A stretch of 64,000 nt of DNA from Streptomyces sp. NRRL B-1140 (GCF_001280065.1 NZ_LGEA01000095.1:1-64000), one strand, 5' to 3'. Positions 26,122 to 35,950 are shown, counted from the first letter of the stretch. The notes: generated from the letters alone by a model not told the origin. A program made the numbers and translations.

Positions 26122-27354
26122 TCAGATGGGCAGCGTGACGCGCATGACGAGTCCACCCCCTTCACGCGGCTGGGCATAGATGTGCCCGCCGTGCGCCCGG
26201 GCCACGGACCGGACGATGGACAGCCCGAGTCCCACGCCCTTGTCGCTGCCCGTCCGCTCCGTGCGCAGCCGCCGGAACGGCTCGAAGAGGTTGTCGATCT
26301 CGTACGCCGGCACCACCGGGCCCGTGTTGGAGACGACCAGGACCGCCTGGCCGTGCTGCACATCGGTGGTGACCTCGACCCAGCCGCCCTCCGCCACGTT
26401 GTAGCGCACGGCGTTCTGCACGAGGTTGAGCGCGATGCGCTCCAGCAGCACGCCGTTGCCCTGCACGACCGCGGGCTTCCGCTCGCCCCGGATCACGACG
26501 CCCTTGCTCTCGGCCTCGCCGTTCACCTGGTCGATGGCCTGCGAGGCGACCTCGGCGAGGTCCACGGGCCCCCGCTCGACGACCTGGTTGTCGCTGCGGG
26601 CGAGCAGCAGCAGCCCCTCGACGAGCTGCTCACTGCGCTCGTTGGTGGCCAGCAGCGTCTTGCCGAGCTGCTGGAGCTCCATCGGCGCGTTCGGGTCGGA
26701 CAGGTGCACCTCCAGGAGCGTGCGGTTGATCGCCAGCGGCGTCCGCAGTTCGTGCGAGGCGTTGCCGACGAAGCGCTGCTGGGCCGTGAAGGCGCGCTGC
26801 AGCCGCTCCAGCATGTCGTCGAAGGTGTCCGCCAGCTCCTTGAGCTCATCGTCCGGGCCGTCCAGCTCGATCCGGCGGGACAGATCCGAGCCCGCCACCG
26901 CCCGGGCGGTACGGGTGATCCGGCCCAGCGGCGACAGGACGCGGCCGGCCATCGCGTAACCGAAGGCGAAGGCGATGACGGCCAGGCCGAGCAGGGCCAG
27001 GAGGGAGCGGCTGAGCAGGTCGTCCAGGGCGTGCCGCCGCTGCTCGTTGACACAGGCGTTCATGGCGTTGTTGAACTCGCTCGGCGAGGCCTGGTCGGGC
27101 AGGTTGCAGATGTCGCTGGTGACCTTGCCCTCGACGATCTTGAAGGGCAGGTCGCTGCCCACGTGCAGCGCCTGCGCGGCCAGCAGGTAGATGATCGACA
27201 ACAGCAGGATGCCGGCGATCAGGAACATGCCGCCGTAGAGCAGCGTGAGCCTTATGCGGATGGTCGGGCGCAGCCACGGGAAAGGCGGCACGGGCCGCCG
27301 GGGGTCCCAGGTGGGCTTGGGGGGTGCCTGCGGGGGTGCGGGAGTGGTTGCCAC
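26122..27354 (-). CDS. cutS: Sensor histidine kinase CutS
   Basis: A 410-residue membrane kinase of the CutRS system, conserved in Streptomyces. A proline-rich cytoplasmic start precedes two membrane helices (about residues 35-61 and 112-135). The short extracellular loop between them carries two cysteines, Cys83 and Cys101, positioned to form a disulfide. A HAMP domain follows, then the dimerisation helix with His201 in GNASHELRTPLAI and the ATPase domain with NLVQNAVRYN, FEPFRRLR and GLGLSIVRSVARAHGG. It starts six bases past the cutR stop. The paired cysteines suggest sensing of redox state or secreted-protein folding. Confidence 0.92.
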   Translation of the reverse strand: MATTPAPPQAPPKPTWDPRRPVPPFPWLRPTIRIRLTLLYGGMFLIAGILLLSIIYLLAAQALHVGSDLPFKIVEGKVTSDICNLPDQASPSEFNNAMNACVNEQRRHALDDLLSRSLLALLGLAVIAFAFGYAMAGRVLSPLGRITRTARAVAGSDLSRRIELDGPDDELKELADTFDDMLERLQRAFTAQQRFVGNASHELRTPLAINRTLLEVHLSDPNAPMELQQLGKTLLATNERSEQLVEGLLLLARSDNQVVERGPVDLAEVASQAIDQVNGEAESKGVVIRGERKPAVVQGNGVLLERIALNLVQNAVRYNVAEGGWVEVTTDVQHGQAVLVVSNTGPVVPAYEIDNLFEPFRRLRTERTGSDKGVGLGLSIVRSVARAHGGHIYAQPREGGGLVMRVTLPI

Positions 27355-27360
27355 GGGGTA

Positions 27361-28014
27361 TCAGATCCGGTAGCCGGAGCCGGGGACGGTGACGATGACG
27401 GGGGGCTCGCCCAGCTTGCGGCGCAGCGTCATGACGGTCACGCGCACGACGTTCGTGAACGGGTCCGTGTTCTCGTCCCAGGCCTTCTCCAGGAGCTGCT
27501 CGGCGGAGACGACGGCGCCCTCGCTGCGCATCAGCACTTCCAGGACCGCGAACTCCTTGGGAGCGAGCTGGACCTCCTGGCCGTCGCGGAACACCTCGCG
27601 CCGGTTGGGGTCGAGCTTGATCCCGGCACGCTCCAGGACGGGCGGCAGGGGGACGCTGGTGCGCCGGCCGAGGGCGCGCACCCGCGCAATGAGCTCACTG
27701 AAGGCGAACGGCTTGGGCAGGTAGTCGTCGGCGCCGATCTCCAGTCCCTCGACCCGGTCGCTGACGTCGCCGGAGGCCGTCAGCATCAGCACGCGCGTGG
27801 GCATGCCCAGTTCGACGATCTTGCGGCAGACGTCGTCACCGTGCACAACCGGGAGGTCGCGGTCGAGGACGACCACGTCGTAGTCGTTGACGCCGATGCG
27901 CTCCAGGGCGGCCGCACCGTCGTACACGACGTCGACGGCCATGGCCTCCCGGCGCAGTCCGGTGGCCACCGCATCGGCGAGCAGCTGCTCGTCCTCGACG
28001 ACGAGTACGCGCAC
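27361..28014 (-). CDS. cutR: Response regulator CutR
   Basis: A 217-residue OmpR-type regulator. The receiver domain starts MRVLVVEDEQLLADAVATGL, with phosphoacceptor Asp51 in VVVLDRDLPVVHGDDVC and lysine in DDYLPKPFAFSEL. The DNA-binding domain has LAPKEFAVLEVLMRSEGAVVSAEQLLEKAWDEN and the wing RVTVMTLRRKLG. It matches the CutR protein described from S. lividans in length and sequence as I recall it. It is first in the cutRS operon, with a 414-base upstream region. Confidence 0.93.
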   Translation of the reverse strand: MRVLVVEDEQLLADAVATGLRREAMAVDVVYDGAAALERIGVNDYDVVVLDRDLPVVHGDDVCRKIVELGMPTRVLMLTASGDVSDRVEGLEIGADDYLPKPFAFSELIARVRALGRRTSVPLPPVLERAGIKLDPNRREVFRDGQEVQLAPKEFAVLEVLMRSEGAVVSAEQLLEKAWDENTDPFTNVVRVTVMTLRRKLGEPPVIVTVPGSGYRI

Positions 28015-28428
28015 GTTGCTGGTCCTTCCTCATGTCCACCCGCGTAGCCCTTCACCGGGCACACGTGGGCAGGGGTCTTCGACAGTGCTTGGTGTGTTGC
28101 CCTCCATCCTGCCCTTTTCGGCCATAAGTCGGAGGTAAGGCGGGTGAGGGCCCCTGGCTCCGGGAGGGAATACCAGATTTTCTCCCCCGGTTAGGTTTCC
28201 ACGGAAGGGAGCTTGGGGAGGACGGCTTTACATCCCACGATCACGCTCTGCTGGCGCCGCACCACCATGCGGTGCGCATCAATCCGCTTTCCGCAGGGCG
28301 GGCGTGGGTGTCCGGCACCGTCGCCGCCCGGCCGAGCGGCGCTGGGCATCCACATGCGGCGTGATCGTCCCTTCCGAACGGCACACCCCCGTGCCATCGA
28401 CCCACGACCCAGGACGAGGGGGCGCAGC
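28015..28428. other. 414-base divergent intergenic region (cutR / 57-aa gene)
   Basis: No gene is supported. The left part (28015-28200) is the likely cutR promoter region, including a less GC-rich stretch around 28165-28200. The right part precedes the small 57-residue gene on the other strand. An open frame extends upstream of that gene from 28213, but its codon use is not that of a Streptomyces gene. I see no clear palindrome or riboswitch. Confidence 0.4.
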
Positions 28429-28602
28429 ATGGACGCTTTCACCGCAGGACTTCTGCAGCGCATAAGGGCGACCGAGTCCGATCTGTCCCGGGCTCGCGAC
28501 GAGGGCGACGAGTTCCTCGTCGACGTGGAGCAGGGCGAGCTCGACGACCTGCGCCGACTCGCCGCGGAGCACGGTGTGCAGGTCGGCGCGACGAGCGTCT
28601 GA
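28429..28602 (+). CDS. Small acidic helical protein, 57 residues
   Basis: ATG at 28429, with a purine-rich AGGACGAGGGGG upstream, gives MDAFTAGLLQRIRATESDL and continues as an amphipathic acidic helix (RARDEGDEFLVDVEQGELDDLRRLAAEHG) ending in GVQVGATSV. It is a likely coiled-coil or helical hairpin, with no cysteines or membrane segment. Small proteins of this kind are widespread in Streptomyces with no known function. A strong terminator follows 15 bases after the stop, which supports a real transcript. Confidence 0.75.
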   Translation: MDAFTAGLLQRIRATESDLSRARDEGDEFLVDVEQGELDDLRRLAAEHGVQVGATSV

Positions 28603-28616
28603 TCACGCGGCAAGAG

Positions 28617-28647
28617 CGGGCCCCGGCGAATCCAGCGCCGGGGCCCG
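28617..28647. terminator. Bidirectional terminator
   Basis: A perfect 12-base stem (CGGGCCCCGGCG at 28617-28628, complement at 28636-28647) with a seven-base loop. It stands between the 57-residue gene and the convergent inositol monophosphatase gene. Confidence 0.8.
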
Positions 28648-28720
28648 TCGCGTTGTCACGCAGGCGCGTTCACCCGGTGTTCACCGCGTCGTCGGCCCCT
28701 GTCCGCAGGGCCCCGCCTCC

Positions 28721-29536
28721 TCAGTCGTGCCAGGCCCCGAACTCCTCCAGGAGCCGCTGGAGGGGTTCGAACACGCCGGGGGTGCCCGCCACCGTCAGAT
28801 CGCCCGACGGGCGCTCTCCGGGGCGTCCACCGGTCAGCGCGCCCGCCTCCCGGGCGATCAGGTCCCCCGCCGCGAGGTCCCAGGGGTGCAGACCGCGCTC
28901 GTAGTAGCCGTCGAGGCGTCCCGCGGCCACGTCGCACAGGTCGACCGCGGCCGAGCCGCCGCGCCGGATGTCCCGCAGCAGCGGGATCAGCCGCTGGGCC
29001 ACATCGGCCTGGTGGGCGCGGACGTCGGCGACGTAGTTGAAGCCCGTCGACACCAGCGCCTGCTCCAGGGGCGCCGCGGGGCGGCAGGCCAGCCTGCGCT
29101 CACCGTCCCAGGCGCCGGTCGCCCAGGCGCCGCGGCCGCGCACCGCGTGGAACGACTCCCCGCGCATCGGGGCCGTGACGACTCCGACGACGGTCTCGCC
29201 GTTCTGCTCGGCGGCGATGGAGACGGCCCAGGTGGGCAGCCCGTACAGGTAGTTCACCGTGCCGTCGAGCGGGTCGATCACCCAGCGGACGCCGCTCGTG
29301 CCCTCCGTGGCGGCGCCCTCCTCGCCGAGGATGCCGTCGTCCGGGCGGTGCTCGGCGATCAGACCTGTGATCAGCTTCTCCGCCGCGATGTCCATCTCGG
29401 TGACGACGTCGATGGGGCTGGACTTGGTCGCGGCGACCGCGAGGTCGGCCGGGCGCCCGTCCCGCAGCAGAGCGCCGGCGCGGCGGGCGGCCTCCTGGGC
29501 GAGGTCGAGCAGGTCCGTGTGCAGGGGGTCGGTCAC
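28721..29536 (-). CDS. Inositol monophosphatase family protein
   Basis: A 271-residue Mg-dependent, lithium-sensitive type phosphatase acting on inositol-1-phosphate or a related sugar phosphate. GTG at 29536 with GAGGAG upstream is the start. Metal-binding motifs are ILGEEG (Glu ligand), WVIDPLDGTVNYLYG (the WxIDPxDGT signature) and HPWDLAAGDLIAREAGA near the C-terminus. It is eight bases from the ferrochelatase stop, so the two are co-transcribed. In mycobacteria the gene at this place is suhB. Possible products include free inositol for phosphatidylinositol or mycothiol. Confidence 0.9.
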   Translation of the reverse strand: MTDPLHTDLLDLAQEAARRAGALLRDGRPADLAVAATKSSPIDVVTEMDIAAEKLITGLIAEHRPDDGILGEEGAATEGTSGVRWVIDPLDGTVNYLYGLPTWAVSIAAEQNGETVVGVVTAPMRGESFHAVRGRGAWATGAWDGERRLACRPAAPLEQALVSTGFNYVADVRAHQADVAQRLIPLLRDIRRGGSAAVDLCDVAAGRLDGYYERGLHPWDLAAGDLIAREAGALTGGRPGERPSGDLTVAGTPGVFEPLQRLLEEFGAWHD

Positions 29537-29544
29537 AAGGCTCC

Positions 29545-30672
29545 TCAGGCGTAGGTGCTGTCGGCGCCCGCGGCGGCGGGCCGGGGGGCGCGGGCCGGGC
29601 AGCAGCCGACCGGGCAGAGGTTGTGGCTCGCCCCGAGAGCCCCCAGGGCGCACGGTGCGACGTCCTGCCCGCGTTCGACGGCGGCACGCTCCACGACGAG
29701 CTCGCGGACGGCGGCGGCGAACCTGGGATCGGCACCGACGGTGGCCGAGCGCCGCATCGGCAGACCGAGCTCCTCGGCCCTGGCCCTGGCCTCCGTGTCG
29801 AGGTCGTAGAGGACCTCCATGTGGTCGGAGACGAAGCCGATGGGGGCGATGACGACGGCCGGGACGCCGGCCGCGTGCCGCTCGTCGAGGTGGTCGCAGA
29901 TGTCGGGCTCCAGCCACGGGATGTGTGGGGCGCCGGAGCGGGACTGGTAGACGAGCTGCCAGGGGTGGTCGACGCCGGTGCGCTCCCGGACGGCGTCGGC
30001 GATCTGCTGCGCCACGTCCAGGTGCTGCTTCACGTACGCCCCGCCGTCGCCGTGCTCCTCGACGGGGCCGGAGGTGTCGGCGGAGGCCGTCGGGATCGAG
30101 TGTGTCGAGAAGGCGAGGTGCGCCCCGTCCCGGACGTCCTCGGGAAGCTCGGCGAGGGACTGGAGCACGCCGTCGATCATGGGCTCCAGGAACCCCGGGT
30201 GGTTGAAGTAGTGCCGCAGCTTGTCGACCCTCGGCGGCTCCAGGCCCTCCGCCTCCAGGGTCGCGAGCGCGTCGGCGAGGTTCTCGCGGTACTGGCGGCA
30301 GCCCGAGTAGGAGGCGTAGGCGCTGGTGGCGAGGACCAGGACGCGGCGGCGGCCGTCGCGGACCATGTCGCGCAGGGTGTCCGTCAGGTACGGCGCCCAG
30401 TTGCGGTTCCCCCAGTAGACCGGCAGGTCCAGGCCGTGGTCGGCGAAGTCCTTGCGCAGGGCGTCCAGCAGGGCGCGGTTCTGGTCGTTGATCGGACTGA
30501 CCCCGCCGAACAGGAAGTAGTGCTGCCCGACTTCCTTGAGGCGTTCCTTGGGGATGCCGCGCCCACGCGTCACGTTCTCCAGGAACGGAACCACGTCGTC
30601 CGGGCCTTCCGGGCCGCCGAACGAGAGCAGGAGCAGGGCGTCGTAGGGGCTGACATCGCGCGCGTCTGGCAT
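29545..30672 (-). CDS. hemH: Ferrochelatase (coproporphyrin ferrochelatase)
   Basis: Inserts ferrous iron into coproporphyrin III in the actinobacterial heme route. 375 residues. ATG at 30672 ([27 protein letters not shown]) matches the family start; the open frame upstream is not coding-like. Family marks include [32 protein letters not shown] with the metal-site His, [16 protein letters not shown] and [17 protein letters not shown] cysteine in SGCRQYREN and a C-terminal cluster Cys341, Cys353, Cys357/358 ([13 protein letters not shown]) fit the [2Fe-2S] cluster of actinobacterial enzymes. First gene of a two-gene operon with the phosphatase. Confidence 0.93.
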   Translation of the reverse strand: MPDARDVSPYDALLLLSFGGPEGPDDVVPFLENVTRGRGIPKERLKEVGQHYFLFGGVSPINDQNRALLDALRKDFADHGLDLPVYWGNRNWAPYLTDTLRDMVRDGRRRVLVLATSAYASYSGCRQYRENLADALATLEAEGLEPPRVDKLRHYFNHPGFLEPMIDGVLQSLAELPEDVRDGAHLAFSTHSIPTASADTSGPVEEHGDGGAYVKQHLDVAQQIADAVRERTGVDHPWQLVYQSRSGAPHIPWLEPDICDHLDERHAAGVPAVVIAPIGFVSDHMEVLYDLDTEARARAEELGLPMRRSATVGADPRFAAAVRELVVERAAVERGQDVAPCALGALGASHNLCPVGCCPARAPRPAAAGADSTYA

Positions 30673-30947
30673 GAGTCGATCCTGCCACTCTGCACCGACA
30701 GCCGGGAAACGGCGGGGGTGACACCGGCGCGGCCGCCAGGCACGGGGGCGATGCGCTAGCAGGGTCGGCCGCGGGCGCCGGGCGAAGTGGTGCCCGGCCG
30801 GACGAGAGCGCCGAGGCCCCGCTGTGCCGGGGCGGAAGGGAGCGCCGGGGCGCTGTGATGCCGGGCCGGACGGGTGCATCGGAGGCGTTCCGGGCCGTAA
30901 GCTGTGTCGACTGCGTTCGCAGCTTACTGAGCCTCTCGGAGACCCCG

Positions 30948-32186
30948 TTGCCCAGCCCCTACCGCGCCCTCTTCGCAGCCCCAGGCTCCAAGGGTTTCTC
31001 CGCCGCGGGCTTCCTCGGCCGGATGCCGCTGTCGATGATGGGCATCGGCGTGGTCACGATGATCTCGCAGCTCACCGGGCGGTACGGGCTGGCCGGTGCC
31101 CTCTCGGCGACCATCGCGCTGGCCGCCGCGGTGGCCGGGCCGCAGGTCTCCCGCCTGGTGGACCAGTACGGGCAGCGGCGGGTGCTGCGCCCGGCCACGC
31201 TGATCTCGCTCACGGCGGCGGCCCTCCTGCTGTTCGCCGCGCACTACGGGTGGCCGGACTGGGTGCTGTTCGTGGCCTGCGTGGGCATCGGCTGCGTGCC
31301 GAGCGTCGGCGCGATGATCCGGGCCCGCTGGGCGGCGCTGTACCGCGGCACCCCGCAGCTGCACACCGCGTACTCCTTCGAGTCCGTGGTGGACGAGGTG
31401 TGCTTCGTCTTCGGGCCGATCATCTCCATCGGTCTGTCCACGGCCTGGTTCCCGGAGGCCGGCCCGCTGCTCGCCGCCTGCTTCCTGGCCGCCGGGGTGT
31501 TCTGGCTGACCGCGCAGCGCGCCACCGAGCCCGAGCCGCACCCGCGGGAGCACAAGGGCGGCGGCAGCGCGATGCGCGCGCCGGGGCTTCAGGTCCTGGT
31601 CGCCACCTTCGTCGCCACCGGCGCCATCTTCGGGGCGGTCGACGTGGTCACCGTGGCCTTCGCCGACGAGGAGGGCCGCAAGGCCGCGGCGAGCGTCGTC
31701 CTCGCCCTGTACGCGGGCGGTTCCTGTGTCGCGGGGATGATCTACGGGCTGCTGCGCTTCGCCGGGGCGCCGGAACGTCGGTGGCTGCTGGGCGTGTGTG
31801 CCATGGCCGTGAGTATGATCCCCCTCCTACTGGTCGGAAACTTGCCGTTTCTGGCCGTGGCGCTGTTCGTTGCGGGTCTGTCCATCGCTCCGACGATGAT
31901 CACGACGATGTCCCTCATCGAAGAGCACGTACCACGCGCGCAGCTCACCGAGGGCATGACCTGGGTGAGCACCGGGCTCGCGGTGGGGGTCGCACTCGGC
32001 TCCTCCGCGGCCGGCTGGGTGATCGACGCGGCCGGGGCGCGTGCGGGGTACGGGGTTCCGGCCGTGGCCGGGGCCGTCGCGGTCGCGGTGGGTTTCCTCG
32101 GGTTCCGCCGGCTCAAGCGACCGGCAGCGGGTCGGGGAGGCTCCGTTGAGCAGCACAGCGAACGGAAAGAACGGCACGTGGCGTAA
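30948..32186 (+). CDS. MFS transporter
   Basis: A 412-residue major facilitator protein with about 12 membrane helices. TTG at 30948 is chosen: GGAG lies six bases upstream and the protein begins [32 protein letters not shown] is the first helix, [17 protein letters not shown] carries the cytoplasmic loop 2-3 motif (D-x-x-G-x-R/Q), and [14 protein letters not shown] has acidic residues in a helix of the second part of the N-lobe. Substrate unknown; the group includes putative drug exporters. It overlaps the start of the sugar-lactone oxidase gene by 41 bases. Confidence 0.85.
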   Translation: MPSPYRALFAAPGSKGFSAAGFLGRMPLSMMGIGVVTMISQLTGRYGLAGALSATIALAAAVAGPQVSRLVDQYGQRRVLRPATLISLTAAALLLFAAHYGWPDWVLFVACVGIGCVPSVGAMIRARWAALYRGTPQLHTAYSFESVVDEVCFVFGPIISIGLSTAWFPEAGPLLAACFLAAGVFWLTAQRATEPEPHPREHKGGGSAMRAPGLQVLVATFVATGAIFGAVDVVTVAFADEEGRKAAASVVLALYAGGSCVAGMIYGLLRFAGAPERRWLLGVCAMAVSMIPLLLVGNLPFLAVALFVAGLSIAPTMITTMSLIEEHVPRAQLTEGMTWVSTGLAVGVALGSSAAGWVIDAAGARAGYGVPAVAGAVAVAVGFLGFRRLKRPAAGRGGSVEQHSERKERHVA

Positions 32187-33465
32187 CTGGGGCGGCAACG
32201 TCTCGGCTCGTCCCGCGCGAGAGGTCACCCCCGCTTCCGTCGACGAACTGGCCGCCGCGGTGCGGCGGGCCGCCGAGGACGGCCTCAAGGTGAAGGCGGT
32301 CGGCGCCGGGCACTCCTTCACCTCCATAGCCGCGACGGACGGTGTGCTGATCCGTCCTCAGCTGCTGACCGGGATCCGCCACATCGACCGTGAGAACATG
32401 ACGGTCACGGTGGAGGCCGGCACCCCGCTCAAGAGGCTCAATGTGGCTCTCGCGCGCGAGGGCCTGTCGCTCACGAACATGGGCGACATCATGGAGCAGA
32501 CGGTCTCCGGGGCCACCAGCACCGGAACGCACGGCACGGGCCGCGAATCCGGCTCGATCGCCGCCCAGATCAAGGGCCTGGAACTGGTCACCGCCGACGG
32601 CTCGGTCCTCACCTGCTCCGAGAAGGAGAACCCGGAGGTCTTCGCCGCCGCCCGCATCGGCCTCGGCGCCCTGGGCCTGGTCACCGCGATCACCTTCGCC
32701 GTCGAGCCGGTCTTCCTGCTCACGGCCCGCGAGGAGCCCATGCCGTTCGACCGGGTCCTCTCCGACTTCGAGGAACTCTGGGCCGAGAACGAGCACTTCG
32801 AGTTCTACTGGTTCCCCCACACGGGCAGCACCAACACCAAGCGCAACAACCGCAGCGCGGGGCCGGAGAAGCCCGTGCCGCAGTTCAAGAGCTTCATCGA
32901 GGACGAGTTCCTCTCCAACGGGGTCTTCCAGGTGGCCAACTGGGTCGGCCGCGCGGTGCCCGCCACGATCCCCGCGATCGCCCGGATCTCCAGCAAGGCG
33001 TTGTCCGCGCGGACCTACACGGACATCCCCTACAAGGTCTTCACGTCGCCGCGCCGGGTGCGCTTCGTGGAGATGGAGTACGCCGTTCCGCGCGCGGCCG
33101 TCGTCGAGACGCTGCGCGAGCTGAAGGCGATGGTCGACCGCTCGGGCCTCAGGGTCAGCTTCCCCGTCGAGGTGCGCACCGCCCCCGCGGACGACATCAC
33201 GCTGTCCACCGCCTCCGGCAGGGACAGCGCCTACATCGCCGTCCACATGTTCCGGGGCACGCCGTACCAGCGGTACTTCACGTCCGCCGAGCGCATCTTC
33301 ACCGCCCACGAGGGCCGTCCGCACTGGGGGAAGATCCACACCAGGGACGCCGAGTACTTCTCCCGGGTGTATCCGCGCTTCGGCGAGTTCACGGCGCTGC
33401 GGGATCGTCTCGACCCCGACCGGCTGTTCCAGAACGACTACTTGCGCAGGGTTTTGGGGGCGTAG
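32146..33465 (+). CDS. D-arabinono-1,4-lactone / L-gulonolactone oxidase family protein
   Basis: A 439-residue FAD oxidase of the VAO family that oxidises aldonolactones. TTG at 32146 is preceded by GGGAGG at 32135-32140, inside the MFS gene. The FAD-binding domain has VKAVGAGHSFTSIA, NMGDIMEQTVSGATSTGTHG and LGLVTAITFAVEP. The ALO domain includes FEFYWFPHT, VEMEYAVPR and near the C-terminus RPHWGKIHT, the HWxK signature of sugar-lactone oxidases, followed by DPDRLFQNDYLRRVLG. The mycobacterial and fungal homologues lead to ascorbate-like products; a role in Streptomyces is not established. Confidence 0.9.
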   Translation: MSSTANGKNGTWRNWGGNVSARPAREVTPASVDELAAAVRRAAEDGLKVKAVGAGHSFTSIAATDGVLIRPQLLTGIRHIDRENMTVTVEAGTPLKRLNVALAREGLSLTNMGDIMEQTVSGATSTGTHGTGRESGSIAAQIKGLELVTADGSVLTCSEKENPEVFAAARIGLGALGLVTAITFAVEPVFLLTAREEPMPFDRVLSDFEELWAENEHFEFYWFPHTGSTNTKRNNRSAGPEKPVPQFKSFIEDEFLSNGVFQVANWVGRAVPATIPAIARISSKALSARTYTDIPYKVFTSPRRVRFVEMEYAVPRAAVVETLRELKAMVDRSGLRVSFPVEVRTAPADDITLSTASGRDSAYIAVHMFRGTPYQRYFTSAERIFTAHEGRPHWGKIHTRDAEYFSRVYPRFGEFTALRDRLDPDRLFQNDYLRRVLGA

Positions 33466-33980
33466 GGGGCGCAAAGGGGTTGCGCTTCCCGTGCCCACGC
33501 TCCCCGTGACGCTGGGAGTCGGGCGGGGCAGGGCGTGGCACGCGACGCGGCGGGGCGGCGACCGCGCGCCCCGGCCCGACCCCTTGGTTCCGATTCTGGT
33601 GATTACGTGAAGTACCCCACGTTCAAGATCGCGAGTGGGGGGCAGGAGAAGTCAAGTCCCACCCCGTGGCAGAAGTTGGGCGGCGCGCCAATCCACGCAC
33701 GTGGCCCGAATGGAGTACTGTTGCGAGCCCTGGGTCCGGTCTCCCGTCAGGGTGTACAGGGCCTTGAGGACCGCCGGGAGGGGGCTAGTTGCACAGCGTG
33801 ACAGAGTTCGTCACTTAGCGTTGCGAATAGGTAACCGTGCCATAACGGCGATCCAGGGCCCGCGCCCGACACGCCGGGCAACTCGGCAAGGTTGTGGCAG
33901 GCTGCACCCGGGCAGGCCACACTCGACTAGCGGAAGCAGCGACGCACGTGACGTCGGCAGGCACCACCCGGGAGGTCCCC
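33466..33980. other. 515-base region upstream of sepH
   Basis: No gene is supported. The right half is lower in GC and should hold the sepH promoter, with GTGAC-N7-GTCAC at 33798-33814 as a small inverted repeat and TTGCGAATAGGTAACC just beyond. An open plus frame from a GTG near 33607 would give a basic 60-residue peptide, but it has no ribosome binding site and unusual composition. The length suggests either a long leader or several promoters. Confidence 0.4.
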
Positions 33981-35018
33981 ATGCCCGAACTGCGTGTCGT
34001 GGCCGTCTCGAATGACGGCACACGGCTGGTGCTGAAGGCTGCCGACTCTACGGAGTACACGCTTCCGATCGACGAACGCCTGCGCGCTGCGGTGCGCGGC
34101 GACCGTCCGCGCCTCGGCCAGATCGAGATCGAGGTCGAGAGCCACCTCCGCCCCCGCGACATCCAGGCGCGTATACGTGCCGGCGCGACCGCGGAAGAGG
34201 TCGCGCAGATGGCCGGCATCCCCGTCGACCGGGTGCGCCGCTTCGAGGGCCCCGTGCTCGCCGAGCGTGCCTTCATGGCCGAGCGGGCGCGCAAGACCCC
34301 GGTCCGCCGCCCCGGCGAGAACTCCGGCCCGCCCCTCGGCGAGGCCGTGCAGGAGCGGCTGCTGCTGCGCGGTGCCGACAAGGACACCGTCCAGTGGGAC
34401 TCGTGGCGTCGCGACGACGGCACGTGGGAGGTCCTGCTGGTCTACCGCGTCGCCGGCGAACCGCACTCGGCGAGCTGGACGTACGACCCGCCCCGGCGGC
34501 TCGTCCAGGCCGTCGACGACGAGGCGCGCTCCCTGATCGGCGAGACCGACGACCTGTCGGCACCCGAGCCCAGCTTCCCGTTCGTCCCCCGGATCGCCCG
34601 GCTGCCGCGCGACAGACCGCTGGACCGCCCCGAACGCGAGCGGCCGAGTCTGCCCGCCCAGGCGTCCGAGCCACTCGAGGAGACCACCGGCGAGCGCGAC
34701 TCGCTGACCAGCCTGCTCGAGGCGGTGCCGAGCTTCCGCGGCGACCTCGTGGTTCCGGAACTCCCCCCGGCGGAGACCGAGGAGGAGGCCGTCGTCGTCG
34801 CCGAGGTCGAGGAGGAGGAGCCTCCGGCTTCCGCGGCCTCGGCCGGTTCCGCCTATGCGGACGTCCTCATGCCGCGCAGCGTGGGCAGCCACCGCGACCG
34901 GCTCATCGGCGCCACCGACCGGCAGGCCGAAGCCGACGGCGTCCGCCCCGGCCGCAGGGCGGCCGTACCGAGCTGGGACGAGATCGTGTTCGGCACGCGG
35001 CGCAAGAAGCAGGAGTAG
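33981..35018 (+). CDS. sepH: Cell division protein SepH
   Basis: A 345-residue actinobacterial FtsZ-binding protein that promotes FtsZ assembly and septum formation. ATG at 33981 has GGGAGG eight bases upstream. The conserved N-terminal DUF3071 domain runs from MPELRVVAVSNDGTRLVLKA to about residue 170 and contains a helix-turn-helix-like motif (IRAGATAEEVAQMAGIPVDRVRRFEGP), which in SepH is used for FtsZ interaction. RDDGTWEVLLVYRVAGEPHSASWTYD lies near the end of the domain. The rest is a long disordered acidic region with a short conserved C-terminal SWDEIVFGTRRKKQ. Confidence 0.93.
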   Translation: MPELRVVAVSNDGTRLVLKAADSTEYTLPIDERLRAAVRGDRPRLGQIEIEVESHLRPRDIQARIRAGATAEEVAQMAGIPVDRVRRFEGPVLAERAFMAERARKTPVRRPGENSGPPLGEAVQERLLLRGADKDTVQWDSWRRDDGTWEVLLVYRVAGEPHSASWTYDPPRRLVQAVDDEARSLIGETDDLSAPEPSFPFVPRIARLPRDRPLDRPERERPSLPAQASEPLEETTGERDSLTSLLEAVPSFRGDLVVPELPPAETEEEAVVVAEVEEEEPPASAASAGSAYADVLMPRSVGSHRDRLIGATDRQAEADGVRPGRRAAVPSWDEIVFGTRRKKQE

Positions 35019-35047
35019 CCGGGCGAACTCTCGCACGAGTCATTCCG

Positions 35048-35092
35048 AGGAGGAGGGGGCCACGCCGAAACCAGGCGCGGCCCCCTCCTCCT
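35048..35092. terminator. Terminator between sepH and the rhodanese gene
   Basis: A long hairpin with 14-base outer arms (35048-35061 and 35079-35092, AGGAGGAGGGGGCC and complement), extended by four more pairs after one mismatch. It is shared by convergent genes. Confidence 0.8.
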
Positions 35093-35098
35093 GTCAGA

Positions 35099-35950
35099 TC
35101 ACTGCGGGTCCGGACCCACGGCCACCGGCCGGTCCGGGTCCGAGGACCACTCCGACCATGACCCCACGTACAGCTCGGCCGGAATCCCGGCGGCCGCTAG
35201 GGCCAGGACCTGGTGGGCGGCGGAGACCCCCGAACCGCAGTACACGCCGACCCTCGAACCCTCGGTCACACCCAGCCCCTTGAACCGCTCTCGCAGTTCC
35301 CCGGCGGGAAGGAAACGCCCGTCGGCCCCCACGTTCTCCGTGGTGGGCGCCGACACCGCGCCCGGGATGTGCCCGGCCACCGGGTCGATCGGCTCCACCT
35401 CGCCGCGGTACCGCTCCCCCGCCCGCGCGTCCAGCAGCACACCGGACCGTGCCAGCGCCGCGGCGGCATCCGCGTCGAGCAGCCCCGTCGCTCCCGGCTC
35501 GGGCACGAAGTCGCCCTCCTCCGGAGTCGGCACGGAGGTGTCCAACGGGCCTTCCCAGGACGGCAACCCGCCGTCGAGGACTCGCACATCCGGGTGACCC
35601 GTCCAGCGCAGCAGCCACCACGCCCGGGCCGCCGCCCACCCCTGGCCGCCGTCGTAGGCGACCACCGGAGTTCCGGCGAAGACGCCCGCCCGGCGCATCG
35701 CGGCGCCGAAGCGCGCGAGGTCGGGCAGGGGGTGCCGGCCGTCGGCGCCCGGCGCGGAGGCCAACTCCCGGTCCAGGTCGACGTAGACGGCTCCGGGCAG
35801 GTGCCCTGCCTCGTACGCGGCCCGGCCGTCGAACGGCGGCTCGCCGGCCGCCTTGGCCGCGGTGAGCTGCCAGCGGACGTCGAGCAGGACCGGCGGGCGG
35901 GCGCCGGTGAGGTCCCTGGCGAGGTCGGATGCGGAGATGATGGCGTTCAT
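35099..35950 (-). CDS. Sulfurtransferase, tandem rhodanese domains
   Basis: Transfers sulfur from thiosulfate or 3-mercaptopyruvate to an acceptor. 283 residues. ATG at 35950 starts MNAIISASDLARDL. The N-terminal rhodanese domain (about 5-140) has VLLDVRW and HLPGAVYVDLD but Asp100 in place of the cysteine, as usual for the inactive domain. The C-terminal domain has LLDARAGERYRGEVEPID, GHIPGAVSAP and the active loop YCGSGVSA with Cys238. The CGSGV loop is of the mercaptopyruvate-sulfurtransferase type. It is a single gene convergent with sepH. Confidence 0.9.
   Translation of the reverse strand: MNAIISASDLARDLTGARPPVLLDVRWQLTAAKAAGEPPFDGRAAYEAGHLPGAVYVDLDRELASAPGADGRHPLPDLARFGAAMRRAGVFAGTPVVAYDGGQGWAAARAWWLLRWTGHPDVRVLDGGLPSWEGPLDTSVPTPEEGDFVPEPGATGLLDADAAAALARSGVLLDARAGERYRGEVEPIDPVAGHIPGAVSAPTTENVGADGRFLPAGELRERFKGLGVTEGSRVGVYCGSGVSAAHQVLALAAAGIPAELYVGSWSEWSSDPDRPVAVGPDPQ

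Noticed and set aside
33607..33801. 60-residue gene before sepH
   Set aside because: GTG start without ribosome binding site and no recognisable domain; left as intergenic.
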